Assembly: GCA_021838785.1 (NCBI GenBank)
Contig: JAKCCV010000001.1
Coordinates: 186,001 to 250,000 of the forward strand
DNA from: Acidobacteriota bacterium
GTDB taxonomy: Bacteria; Acidobacteriota; Terriglobia; UBA7540
Direction: 5' to 3'
Length of the DNA: 64,000 bases
Part shown: in pieces, positions 7,185 through 14,762 of the stretch
How positions within the stretch are numbered: position 1 is the stretch's first letter
Layout: every line of letters begins with the position of its first letter
Position numbers and translations under genes: made by a program
The notes under the pieces: generated by a model
What the model was told of the DNA's origin: nothing
The model's input: the letters and a program-made list of their open reading frames with translations, nothing else
The model's database searches: none

Positions 7185-8483
7185 AAAGCCTCCTCCATGC
7201 TGTTTTGCCGGTTTGCGGCCGGCCTCCGCTTTGCCTGTCCCGCCGCTCCCGCCTCGGCGGGACCGGCGGCCTTCCCACGTCTCCGGAACGCCCACCGCCA
7301 CCGAGAAATCCGGCAATGACGTGTCCACATGAACGTCCCCCACGTCAATCAACTTGGTTGTCGCGCCGGTCCCTGCTCCAATCAGCCGGTACGACGGATC
7401 CGACAGATGAATCTGCGGCAGCTCCTCCAAAAACGGCCGGTTGGTCAAGGCCACGCTCGTGAGCGTCGCGCCCTGCGGCAGCCCTGTCCGCTTGGAGCGA
7501 GCGCCCCAATCAATCGCCGGCGAAATGTACCGATACTCTCGCCGCCGAATCAGCGCCCGCGCCCGCTCCGTCGGCTCGTACCACCCCCAGAGGATGTAAC
7601 GCGCCCCGGATAGTCGAGCCGCATGAGTGCCTGAAAATCGGGGCGTGAAGGCGTGGGAGATCGCCGCGCCGCTGCCGCGCACCTGACTTCTATTCCCTGC
7701 CGCCTTCGCGCCGCCATTCCCCGATGCCACGCCTCCATGGCTCCCCTGCCCCTCCGCCGCCTCCGGCGGGTCAATCTTCACAATCCGCCCGGCCGAAGGG
7801 ATCGGCCCGCCCGCCGCCACCTCCGGCATCTCGCTCGCGTGGTCGTAATCCACGTTGATTTCGCCGTTCTTCCGCCGCGCGAAATTCCGCGCGATGGCTT
7901 CCAGGTCTTGCCGCGTGATGGAAAACTTCTCCGCTCCGCGCGCCCACGTCCCCGTCACCGCCAGCGGAATCCGAACCAAACCCTGCGCTGGCGCCTCGGC
8001 CAGCGTGGCCACAAACTTCACCGCCGACCGACGGCCAGCGCTCATCGCCTCCGCGCCGGCCTGCTGCTTTTCCGTTTCTCGAGCCTTCGACGCTTCCTCT
8101 CCGCCACTCCCCGGCGTCTCCATGCCCTCGCTCTCATACAGCCGCTCGAGCCCTCGAAGGGCCTCTTGCTTGTTTGGCCCTTCGTACTTCTCGCCGCGAA
8201 AGCCGCCGTGCAGCGCCGCCCACGCCGCGCCCATCAATCGGTGGTCGAGTTGGCCGTCGGCGTCCCGCACCCGCAGGTGCCATGTGCTCGGACGCTTCGG
8301 ATCTCCCACCACCAGGTAATGGCTTGCCGGATGCTCGCCGTCCACTTCCTTCTTCCGCACGTCGCCGCTTCGCTTGTGGTCGCCGCGATGCGCGCCGCCC
8401 GTTGCCCGCGCTACGCGACCCTCCCCGAGCCATCCCTCGCGCCGGCCAACCGCCAGCCTCTGAACGTCAAAATTCACCCGCAC
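6633..8483 (-). CDS. Mu I-like prohead protease/scaffold with N-terminal accessory domain
   Basis: Translation likely begins at the GTG at 8483, with AGAGGGAG about 8 bases upstream. Three parts are visible. The first is an N-terminal module (about 55-120) with HLRVRDADGQLDHRLMGAAW, which I recall from other phage proteases and portals. The second is the Mu I-type core (about 150-400), with INVDYDHASEMPEVAAGGP and a segment starting RREYRYISPAIDW. The third is a helical scaffold region (about 431-616). The core is split by about 50 extra residues of low complexity before RYILWGWYEPTERAR. The C-terminal third can also be made alone from a nested start. At 616 residues it is much longer than Mu I. 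The enzyme would cleave scaffold and itself during prohead maturation. Confidence 0.8.
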   Translation of the reverse strand: MRVNFDVQRLAVGRREGWLGEGRVARATGGAHRGDHKRSGDVRKKEVDGEHPASHYLVVGDPKRPSTWHLRVRDADGQLDHRLMGAAWAALHGGFRGEKYEGPNKQEALRGLERLYESEGMETPGSGGEEASKARETEKQQAGAEAMSAGRRSAVKFVATLAEAPAQGLVRIPLAVTGTWARGAEKFSITRQDLEAIARNFARRKNGEINVDYDHASEMPEVAAGGPIPSAGRIVKIDPPEAAEGQGSHGGVASGNGGAKAAGNRSQVRGSGAAISHAFTPRFSGTHAARLSGARYILWGWYEPTERARALIRRREYRYISPAIDWGARSKRTGLPQGATLTSVALTNRPFLEELPQIHLSDPSYRLIGAGTGATTKLIDVGDVHVDTSLPDFSVAVGVPETWEGRRSRRGGSGGTGKAEAGRKPAKQHGGGFMKKVEVSAADGKVALTHPDFTDEYYADPEELQEVLEEMGLTGDPAEAGVEEIPLEQAAAALSEAETRGKRVAAEEIFRARVEEALEEAVKSGKILPRQRGEWRRVGLSDFATFSKLLSEQPARVPLRPVGFASAGPADVGAQVKFLAEQRMRERGISYGQALTELGREQPDLIQKYRRAVSGE

Positions 8484-8580
8484 CGCGTTTTCTCCCTCTG
8501 CGGCGTCCGACGCCGCCCGCCCGCGTCTCCCTCCGCCGTCGGGCCGCCGCCCCCAAATCTGCCGGAACGGCGGCCCACGG

Positions 8581-9930
8581 TTAGGGCCGCGCCGCGCTCC
8601 CCGCCTCGGGCGACCCGATTGCGCCCGTGGGAGGCGGCTGCGGCAACCCCATCTCGCGCGCCAAATATTGCGCCAGATCCGGAAACGGCGTAATCAATCC
8701 GGCTTGCGCCAACTGCGCCAGCGTTTGAAACACTTCCGTCAGCTTGCGCGCCTGCAAGTTCGCCACCGTCACCACCGGATACCGTCTGACCCCTTCCCAA
8801 TTGAAGTCCACCAGCCGCTTCACCGTGGTCGCCGTCAATTGCCGCGCCACGTAATCCGCCGTCGCCTGCACGGCCAAAAGGAAAAAGTCGGTCTGCGATT
8901 CTCCGAGCGCCCGGCTGCCGCTCGCGTGCGGCATTTGCCCCAAGTTCATAAAAAAGGCAAGTGCCGTTCTGGATATTTCTACGTTGTGGTGGTGTATCGT
9001 TTCAAAAAGGTTGCGCGTTTGCCCTTGCACGCCCTGCAAGCTGAATTTCCATCCCGCCGGCAGCACCATCCCCGTCTTTTCGTGCGTCGCCAGTTGCGTC
9101 ACCCACTGTTGCGCCGCTTGCCGGTCTTCCATTGAGCCGTCCGGCCCCTGCTCGATGGTCGGCACGCCCAAGCCGTTGCGCTCCCCGGCAATCGCGTCAA
9201 TGCGGTAGAGTTGCTGCTTGATGTACCAGTGCATGTACGCCGGCCGCAACATGGAGCGGCCAAAAAAGTTCGCTCCCTCCTGGTTGAAGGTGAACACGGC
9301 CAGCCGATCCGCCGGAATCTCCACGCTCTCAAAGTTGGCGTTGCGGTAGCCGTATTGGTTGAGCGCCAGCAGCGTCTCGCCGTCAAGGTCCGTGATCCAG
9401 CGGTAAAACGTCAGCGGCGGGCGCGGCGCCAGCTTCGCCAGCCGAATGCGCTCGCCGTCCACGGCGTAGATTTCCTCGTGCGCCGCCGCTCCAAACGTCA
9501 GCATCAACAGCGCGTTGCGCAGCACGTCGTCCCACGGCTGCGACGTCTTGACCCCGGAAGGCGATTCGTACTCGAGTCCGCCAAACAGATTTTCCCGCAC
9601 GTAATCCGCGATCTCTTGGTCCAGCGCATCGTCCGAAGCCGGCTGCACGTCCCAATTCGCCGTGCGAATCGGCAACTCGCACACCTCGATGGTCGCCGCC
9701 ACCTGCGCGTCCGAGCGCCGCATCATTTCGTAGGTTCGAATCGCCGATTGCCCCTCGAGCGTCGGGTTGTACTCGCCGGGGTCCATCATGAAGCCGTGGA
9801 AAAACGGCGTTCCCGGCAACCCCGACGGCCAGCCTTGCGCGCGCGTCGTCGTGCGCTCCAGCGGCACCACGTCTTCCGATTCCGCCAGCCTGGCTTTTCG
9901 CCAATTCACTTCAATCGGTCCAATTTTCAT
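8581..9930 (-). CDS. Portal protein, Mu gp29-like (DUF935 family)
   Basis: I start it at ATG 9930 (MKIGPIEVNWRKARLAESED), which has GGGAAGG just upstream; a frame 14 codons longer exists. The 449-residue product has typical portal features: an N-terminal segment with YEMMRRSDAQVAATIEVCEL, a wing region with two-layer repeats and aromatic-rich loops (FYRWITDLDGETLLALNQYG), and a helical stem/crown toward the C-terminus (TTVKRLVDFNWEGVRRYPVV). Twelve copies would form the DNA-entry ring contacted by the large terminase. No Mu F (minor head protein) homologue lies between this gene and the protease gene, where Mu has one. Confidence 0.88.
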   Translation of the reverse strand: MKIGPIEVNWRKARLAESEDVVPLERTTTRAQGWPSGLPGTPFFHGFMMDPGEYNPTLEGQSAIRTYEMMRRSDAQVAATIEVCELPIRTANWDVQPASDDALDQEIADYVRENLFGGLEYESPSGVKTSQPWDDVLRNALLMLTFGAAAHEEIYAVDGERIRLAKLAPRPPLTFYRWITDLDGETLLALNQYGYRNANFESVEIPADRLAVFTFNQEGANFFGRSMLRPAYMHWYIKQQLYRIDAIAGERNGLGVPTIEQGPDGSMEDRQAAQQWVTQLATHEKTGMVLPAGWKFSLQGVQGQTRNLFETIHHHNVEISRTALAFFMNLGQMPHASGSRALGESQTDFFLLAVQATADYVARQLTATTVKRLVDFNWEGVRRYPVVTVANLQARKLTEVFQTLAQLAQAGLITPFPDLAQYLAREMGLPQPPPTGAIGSPEAGSAARP

Positions 9931-10018
9931 AAGCCTTCCCAACGCCGCCACTTTTTTTCGCGCGGATTGCATTCCGTGCCCGGCGCGTTCGACGGCCTCG
10001 CGCTGCCGCCGACCGGCT

Positions 10019-11491
10019 TTACATCATCCCTGCCCAGCCCCGTGCGGTTTCCATGAACACCTTCGGATCCACCAACGCTTCGCCGACCAGCCAGCCTTCG
10101 CTCAACCTGCCTCGCGGCCTGGCGTCGTGCGCATAATCCGCCAGCGCCTTCGCCCAAAATTCATCCGCGTGGCCAGCTTCCGTGCGTGCCGCGTCAAAGC
10201 GCGCCTGGCCGCTGAGGGTCACGGTTTTTTTCACGGCGCGGAAGGCCCGCTCGATGCTTCGCTCCTCCGGCAGTCGCGTCGCTCCTGATTCCATGCGTCG
10301 CCGCGTGCGAAAGGCCAACTCTTCCTTCAACGCTGCCGTAAAATTCACCGCTTCGACCCGTGGCGCGAATTCCTGTTCCAACGTTTCCGCGAGCATGGCG
10401 CCCAGGCCCGTCGCGTCCACGGCGGCGCGCTGAATGAGTGGCCGTCCATCCGGCCGCCGCGCCGCCAGCAATTGCCGCGCCACCTCGAGCTGTTCGGCAA
10501 ACGGCGTTCGTTCAAGCGTTCGCACCAACCGCGTCACGGCCACGCCGCGCGGTCCCGCGTCGCTCGACCCGTGTCGCTCGGACGTCTCCTCGGCTCGTGC
10601 TTCATCCAGCCAAAACACCGTCCGGTCGTGTCGTCGTCCCACGTCCACGCCGAGATAAAATTCGGTCGTCCGCTTCGTCTCCCGGCATTCTTCAATCAAT
10701 CGCTCCAGCGGATAATCCGTCGTCGCCTCCGCGCTGAGGCATCGAGCCACCAGTTCCGGCGAGAAGAAGTTTTCCGCCGAGCTGACAAACACGCAGTTGT
10801 ATTCCTGCAGCCACGTGGTTTCGTCGTCGCAGCCGGCGCGCAGCGCCGCCAAATCGAGCCTCAGTCCTTGTCGCACGGCCTCATAGACATCGCACCAATG
10901 TCCCGACCACACGCCGCCTTCGCCTTCGCCTCGCGCCGCCCCGCCCTCCTCCGCCAATCCCGCGGCGCGCGCCAACTCGTAGAATTTCCCTTGCGTGCCG
11001 TTGGGCGTTGAAATCACTTCCATCGAGTAGCCGCGCGTAATCGAGGGAAACAGCGCCGTATAGATTTTTCCCGCGTCGGCGTGAAACGCGAACTCATCGA
11101 GCGTCACGTTCCCCGAATACCCCCGCGCCGTTTCCGGATTGGCCGGCAGCGCCGTAATGACGCTGCCGTTCGGAAACCGCGCCTCCAGTTGCCGCGCCGA
11201 CGTTCCCTCAAAAAACTCCGATTCTTGCCAGCGCGCCACCGCCCCACACGCCTGCACGTGCTCGCGCACCTTTTCCATCAGCAGCCGCGATTGCCGCTCG
11301 CCCTTCGACAGCAGAATCCACGTGGTTTTCCCTTCCAGGCACTTCAAGACGGCGCGCAGCGTGGCCGCGAAGGAAAATCCGATTTGCCGAGCCTTCACGG
11401 CAATCTTCAGCTTGGCGTTGTCCTCGACCCAGCGCTTCTGATACGCGAGCAACTGAAAGCGCGGTCGCGTCACGATTTCCACTCGGCTCAT
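10019..11491 (-). CDS. Terminase large subunit, Mu gp28-like
   Basis: The ATG at 11491 (MSRVEIVTRPRFQLLAYQKR) overlaps the stop of the small-subunit gene (ATGA), fixing the start. The 490-residue protein shows an ATPase half with a Walker A-like KARQIGFSFA (residues 34-43), a Walker B-like VTLDEFAF (129-135) and a coupling segment EVISTPNG. It also has an RNase H-like nuclease half beginning FYLGVDVGRRHDR, with Asp283 as the first predicted metal ligand and a second acidic region AAVDATGLG. It cuts and pumps DNA into proheads through the portal encoded next. Confidence 0.88.
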   Translation of the reverse strand: MSRVEIVTRPRFQLLAYQKRWVEDNAKLKIAVKARQIGFSFAATLRAVLKCLEGKTTWILLSKGERQSRLLMEKVREHVQACGAVARWQESEFFEGTSARQLEARFPNGSVITALPANPETARGYSGNVTLDEFAFHADAGKIYTALFPSITRGYSMEVISTPNGTQGKFYELARAAGLAEEGGAARGEGEGGVWSGHWCDVYEAVRQGLRLDLAALRAGCDDETTWLQEYNCVFVSSAENFFSPELVARCLSAEATTDYPLERLIEECRETKRTTEFYLGVDVGRRHDRTVFWLDEARAEETSERHGSSDAGPRGVAVTRLVRTLERTPFAEQLEVARQLLAARRPDGRPLIQRAAVDATGLGAMLAETLEQEFAPRVEAVNFTAALKEELAFRTRRRMESGATRLPEERSIERAFRAVKKTVTLSGQARFDAARTEAGHADEFWAKALADYAHDARPRGRLSEGWLVGEALVDPKVFMETARGWAGMM

Positions 11492-12150
11492 TCGCTTTGG
11501 CTTTCCTCTTTGGGAATTTCCGGCAAGAGCGTCAGCCCGTAGATATGCTCGATTTGCCGCCACACTTCCGGTTCCAGTCGCGTGCGGTCGCGGGCCGCCA
11601 GTTGGCGCAGTTGACGAATCTGTTCGGTCAGCAACTCGTTCTGCCGCTGGATATGTTCCACGCGCGCCGTCACCAGCCGTTTTTCGAGTTGCTCGCGCTC
11701 CGTCTTGACCTTCAGCAAGGCTTCCCGCGCCCGCAGCGTCTCGCGGCGCAGGGCGGCGTCGGCGGCGTCTTTCGGCCGCAGGCGTCGCGGGTGCTGATAC
11801 AAATCCGTCAGCCCGGCCATCAGCAGCGAATCCACCAGCAGCGCTTCCGCCGACCCCGCCTGGCCGAGCGACCGTCGCCATTCCTCCACCCGTTTTTTCT
11901 TCCACACCACGCGCTCCGCCCACAGCCGCGCATCCGACCAGAAAAAGTTTTCCACCGCCAGCGGCGTCACCCGATATTCCGACGATTCGCTGTTCACCGC
12001 TTCCGCCACGCCTTCCACCGTCCATCCCTCGCGCAAGCCCTTGATGACCAGGTTTTGCAGCGCTTCCGGCAACCGTTCCACCGGCACCGTTCGCGGCCCC
12101 GTCTCCGCCGCTTCGCGCTCTGCCCCGTTGCTCTGGCTTTCCTTGACCAT
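11488..12150 (-). CDS. Terminase small subunit, Mu gp27-like (DUF3486 type)
   Basis: The start is taken at ATG 12150 (MVKESQSNGAEREAAETGPR). The 220-residue protein has an N-terminal segment with a helix-turn-helix-like stretch (LVIKGLREGWTVEGVAEAVN) and a long charged helical/coiled-coil centre (about 110-190), including LLKVKTEREQLEKRLVTARV. This matches small terminase subunits of the DUF3486 family, which bind DNA and recruit the large subunit. Its stop overlaps the large-subunit ATG by four bases, implying coupled translation. Confidence 0.75.
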   Translation of the reverse strand: MVKESQSNGAEREAAETGPRTVPVERLPEALQNLVIKGLREGWTVEGVAEAVNSESSEYRVTPLAVENFFWSDARLWAERVVWKKKRVEEWRRSLGQAGSAEALLVDSLLMAGLTDLYQHPRRLRPKDAADAALRRETLRAREALLKVKTEREQLEKRLVTARVEHIQRQNELLTEQIRQLRQLAARDRTRLEPEVWRQIEHIYGLTLLPEIPKEESQSE

Positions 12151-12154
12151 CGTT

Positions 12155-12472
12155 CTAACGCTCTTCCGGTTCCAGATAGATGCCTTCGTCGCTCGGCGTC
12201 CGCCCGTCAAACGTGTCAATGCCGCGCGCCGTGATGCGCACCAGCGTCACCGGGCGATGGGCGCGCGGCCCGCGCGTCTTCTCCACCGCCACCAATCCCT
12301 TTTCCGCCAGATAGGCCACGTGGAAGTCCAGATCCTCCATCGGCACCGGATAGCCGAAAATATCCAGTTCGCCCTGCAGCAGCGGCAGCGTGGCGGCCTG
12401 CGGATAAATCAGCTTCAGGTAGTAAAGAATCTTGCCGCGCACAACTTCTTTTTGCCGAATCGTTCCCGTCAT
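12155..12472 (-). CDS. Mu gp26-like winged-helix protein
   Basis: The 105-residue product (MTGTIRQKEVVRGKILYYLK) reads as a winged helix: helices around KILYYLKLIYPQAATLPLLQ, a recognition-helix-like HVAYLAEKGLVAVEK and a beta wing ending TLVRITARGIDTFDG. A protein of this kind precedes the terminase genes in Mu-like prophages (gp26 position). It ends 5 bases before the small-terminase ATG. Whether it acts in DNA packaging or as a late regulator is unknown. A 215-codon frame spanning this and the next gene is a shadow. Confidence 0.6.
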   Translation of the reverse strand: MTGTIRQKEVVRGKILYYLKLIYPQAATLPLLQGELDIFGYPVPMEDLDFHVAYLAEKGLVAVEKTRGPRAHRPVTLVRITARGIDTFDGRTPSDEGIYLEPEER

Positions 12473-12529
12473 GGTTTCTCCCTGGCGCGCCCGACCGCTC
12501 CCGCAACGCGCGTCGCGGCCGGCCGCGCT

Positions 12530-12883
12530 TTACGCCTTGCCGTGCTCCCCCGCCCGGCGGTTGAGCCGCTCCACGTCTTCCCGCATGGCCTTGAGCCCGA
12601 TGATGATCTGCTGATGCTCCAGGCTCTCGCGCGAATCGCTCCGCTCCACCGAGGCCGCCAGCCGCGCCAGCGCGTCCGCCGCCGACCGCTGCGCGCCCAC
12701 GAATTGCTCCACGTACTGCCGCAACATGTCGAGCATCGCTTCCATCTGCCGCCGCTTGGCGCTCATGCTCTCCTCGATCCACAGCCGCGCCAGTCGCATC
12801 AACCCATACGCCACCATCACCAGCAGCAACGCTCCCGGCCCCCACCACAGCGCCATCCGCCACGCCTCTTCCGGCAATATCAC
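12530..12883 (-). CDS. Membrane-anchored coiled-coil protein, Mu gp25-like (DUF2730 style)
   Basis: The 117-residue product begins with one membrane segment (WWGPGALLLVMVAYGLMRLA, about residues 13-32). An amphipathic helical/coiled-coil region follows to the end, with ESMSAKRRQMEAMLDMLRQY and heptad-like Leu/Ala spacing. One N-terminal membrane anchor followed by coiled coil is how gp25/DUF2730 proteins of Mu-like phages look, and the gene lies in the same place. The role is unknown; spanin-like or lysis-associated functions are possible. Confidence 0.5.
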   Translation of the reverse strand: MILPEEAWRMALWWGPGALLLVMVAYGLMRLARLWIEESMSAKRRQMEAMLDMLRQYVEQFVGAQRSAADALARLAASVERSDSRESLEHQQIIIGLKAMREDVERLNRRAGEHGKA

Positions 12884-12899
12884 GCTTCTGCTCCTTCGC

Positions 12900-13892
12900 T
12901 CATCGCAACGCCACGCCCGCCACCAACCCCAGCGCCACGCCCAGCGCCACGTGCTCGGTGGCCCGCGCCAGCCGCTCCAAAAACGTTCCCCGCGCCGCCT
13001 TCAATTCCCTTTTGGCCTCCGCCTGCCGCGCCCGCCCGGCTTGCCGCTCGCTTTCGAGCGCCCGGCCAAGCTCCGCCGTCGCCGCCGCTTGCCGCTGGAG
13101 CGCCGCTTCATCCGCCGCCGCCCGCGCCCCGCTCGCCTTCAACTGTTGCGCTTGATTCGCCCGCTCGGCCCGGCAGGCATTCAATTCCGCGAGCGCCACG
13201 TCCACTTCACGCGCCCCCGCCGCGCTCAGCCCGATGGCCGCCTCCGAGCTCCCGCCGCCATGAACCCGACCCTTCAATAATTTCTCTTGCGGGCATCCCG
13301 CTTGCGGTATAATTTCGCTTCGTGGCGTCGGGTTCTGGCAAACGTCCCTCCCCACCGTGACGGTGTTCAACCTCACGGCTTGGGCAATGGCGCTAGCTTG
13401 CTCCCCCAAGCCGGTGCTGTTGCTTCCCGCTTGTCGGAGCTCCGACGCCACGTTCGCTTTACTTCCCGCCGCGCTTCCGAACGTCACCACCTCGCCGGCT
13501 CCCAACCGCGCTTCCAGTTGCCGCTCCACTTCGCCGAGGGGCAGCGTCGCCATCCGGCTCACCGCGGCGTGTTCGGCTGCCTCGAGCGCCGCCAACCGCT
13601 CGGCCAGTTTCTTCTCTTGCGCCATCGCCTTTTCCCGCCCCGCCTTCAGCCGCGCCATGGCCTGGGCTTGCTCCTCTTGGGCAGCTCGCGCCTCTTGCGC
13701 CGCCTGCCGCTCGAGCTGCGCGACTTCGGTTTGCGATTGCCGCTTCTCGACTCGGAGCGCCGCTTTCGCCCGTACTTGCGCGTCGTGCTCCCGCAGCCAG
13801 AAACCCGCCATCACCACCGCCGCCAACATTCCCAGCCAGCCGCTTCGCGACGCCATCGCCCAAGCCGAATTTGCCGCCTGCCGTAACTTCAC
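12900..13892 (-). CDS. Coiled-coil membrane protein of lysis region
   Basis: The likely start is the GTG at 13892, overlapping the holin-like gene's stop (GTGA); upstream codons in frame belong to that gene's region. The 330-residue product has an N-terminal hydrophobic segment (GWLGMLAAVVMAGFWL), long Ala/Glu/Gln-rich coiled coils (about 30-110 and 215-300), a central Cys-containing segment (VCQNPTPRSEIIPQAGC) and a hydrophobic C-terminus (HVALGVALGLVAGVALR). Next to holin-like and endolysin genes it could be an unusually large inner-membrane spanin-like protein, but no spanin family signature is evident. Confidence 0.5.
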   Translation of the reverse strand: MKLRQAANSAWAMASRSGWLGMLAAVVMAGFWLREHDAQVRAKAALRVEKRQSQTEVAQLERQAAQEARAAQEEQAQAMARLKAGREKAMAQEKKLAERLAALEAAEHAAVSRMATLPLGEVERQLEARLGAGEVVTFGSAAGSKANVASELRQAGSNSTGLGEQASAIAQAVRLNTVTVGRDVCQNPTPRSEIIPQAGCPQEKLLKGRVHGGGSSEAAIGLSAAGAREVDVALAELNACRAERANQAQQLKASGARAAADEAALQRQAAATAELGRALESERQAGRARQAEAKRELKAARGTFLERLARATEHVALGVALGLVAGVALR

Positions 13893-14113
13893 TGTTTCTT
13901 CCCGGCAATTCTCTGCACCGTCTCGCCCGTCTTTCCCAGCCCGTAGAGCGTGCCAATGAACAGCGTCAACCCTTGCAGGCTCGGCAGCGCGTGCGTCTTC
14001 CACACGATGTAGGAAACCCATCCACACGCCAGCAGCAGCGCCAAAAACGAACCGGTGCGGCTAAAGCTCGCTTCCCCCGATTCCGAAAACAATTGCTTCA
14101 GAAATTGCCTCAT
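13889..14113 (-). CDS. Holin-like small membrane protein
   Basis: From ATG 14113 the product is 74 residues (MRQFLKQLFSESGEASFSRT) with one clear membrane helix (FLALLLACGWVSYIVWKTH). A second hydrophobic stretch (LQGLTLFIGTLYGLGKTGET) follows, then a basic tail (RIAGKKQ). Two membrane segments with a charged C-terminus is the class II holin pattern and also resembles small phage proteins found beside endolysins. The ORF could be extended by 50 Arg-rich codons, but that part looks non-coding. Confidence 0.55.
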   Translation of the reverse strand: MRQFLKQLFSESGEASFSRTGSFLALLLACGWVSYIVWKTHALPSLQGLTLFIGTLYGLGKTGETVQRIAGKKQ

Positions 14114-14237
14114 CGCCGCCTCTTGCCGCGCCTCGCACCGCCGCCTTGTCCGCTCGCGCCCGAGCGGAGCGCGCGACGCGGCAGGTGAAACCAGGTCGGC
14201 CCGTTCGCCGCCCCGCCAGCCCCGCCGCGCGCCCGGC

Positions 14238-14369
14238 TCACAACGACCGAATTCTCGACTCAACCTCTTGCTTCAATTTCTCGAGTTCGGCTTTCGCCCG
14301 ACGGTAATAAACCGCCGTCGCTGCGCCGCCCACGACCGCCCCCATGATGAAGCTGATGATTTCCCGCAT
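14238..14369 (-). CDS. 43-residue single-span membrane protein
   Basis: A short frame starts at ATG 14369 with a near-perfect ribosome site (AAGGAGGG 6-7 bases upstream) and encodes MREIISFIMGAVVGGAATAV followed by a Lys/Glu-rich helix ending RIRSL. One N-terminal membrane helix with a glycine-rich face (GAVVGGAA) and a short charged cytoplasmic helix are visible. The context is the lysis cassette, between a small hydrophilic protein and the holin-like gene. It may be an antiholin or accessory holin; that is inference. Confidence 0.55.
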   Translation of the reverse strand: MREIISFIMGAVVGGAATAVYYRRAKAELEKLKQEVESRIRSL

Positions 14370-14389
14370 CCTGTTCCCTCCTTGGCCGT

Positions 14390-14596
14390 TCAGCGCCTGC
14401 TTTCAAATTCGCCCTTGGCGTTGCGCGGCGGTTCCTTGCGGCTCATGCGCTCGGCCGCTTTCTTGGCCGTCGCGTGATCCGGCGTGGTCGAAACGTGCTC
14501 CGTTTTGTGAATCACGTCGTGCTCGCGCACCGGCTCAAACTCGCCCTCCGCCGATTTGCTCTCAAATTGCCCTTTGGCATTGCGTGGTTGATCCAT
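14390..14596 (-). CDS. 68-residue hydrophilic prophage protein with duplicated motif
   Basis: The ATG at 14596 has GAGGAGG at ideal distance. The product starts MDQPRNAKGQFESKSAEGEF and ends PPRNAKGEFESRR, so the motif PRNAKGxFES occurs at both ends of the protein. The middle is charged and probably disordered (EHDVIHKTEHVSTTPDHATA). No signal peptide or membrane segment is visible. The symmetric motif suggests two copies of a short binding peptide, but no family was recognised. Confidence 0.5.
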   Translation of the reverse strand: MDQPRNAKGQFESKSAEGEFEPVREHDVIHKTEHVSTTPDHATAKKAAERMSRKEPPRNAKGEFESRR

Positions 14597-14762
14597 GATG
14601 CCTCCTCTCGTTTCAATTTGCCCCGACGCAGGCGCTCGGCGCCGGCCGGCGGCCTCGCGTTCTAACCGGCATCCGTCGTCGGCCCGTCGTGGGGTCGCAG
14701 CCGCTCGCTCGCGCCGGCGCTCGCCGGGGTCATCGGATGCGACCGCCTGCGACCCCAACCCC

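Noticed and set aside
7653-8693. A 346-codon plus-strand frame opposite the protease gene
   Set aside because: Arg/Pro-rich antisense frame without any recognisable domain.
12216-12863. A 215-codon minus-strand frame over the gp26- and gp25-like genes
   Set aside because: Composition is Gly/Ala/Arg shadow-like; the two shorter genes have sensible folds, starts and spacing.
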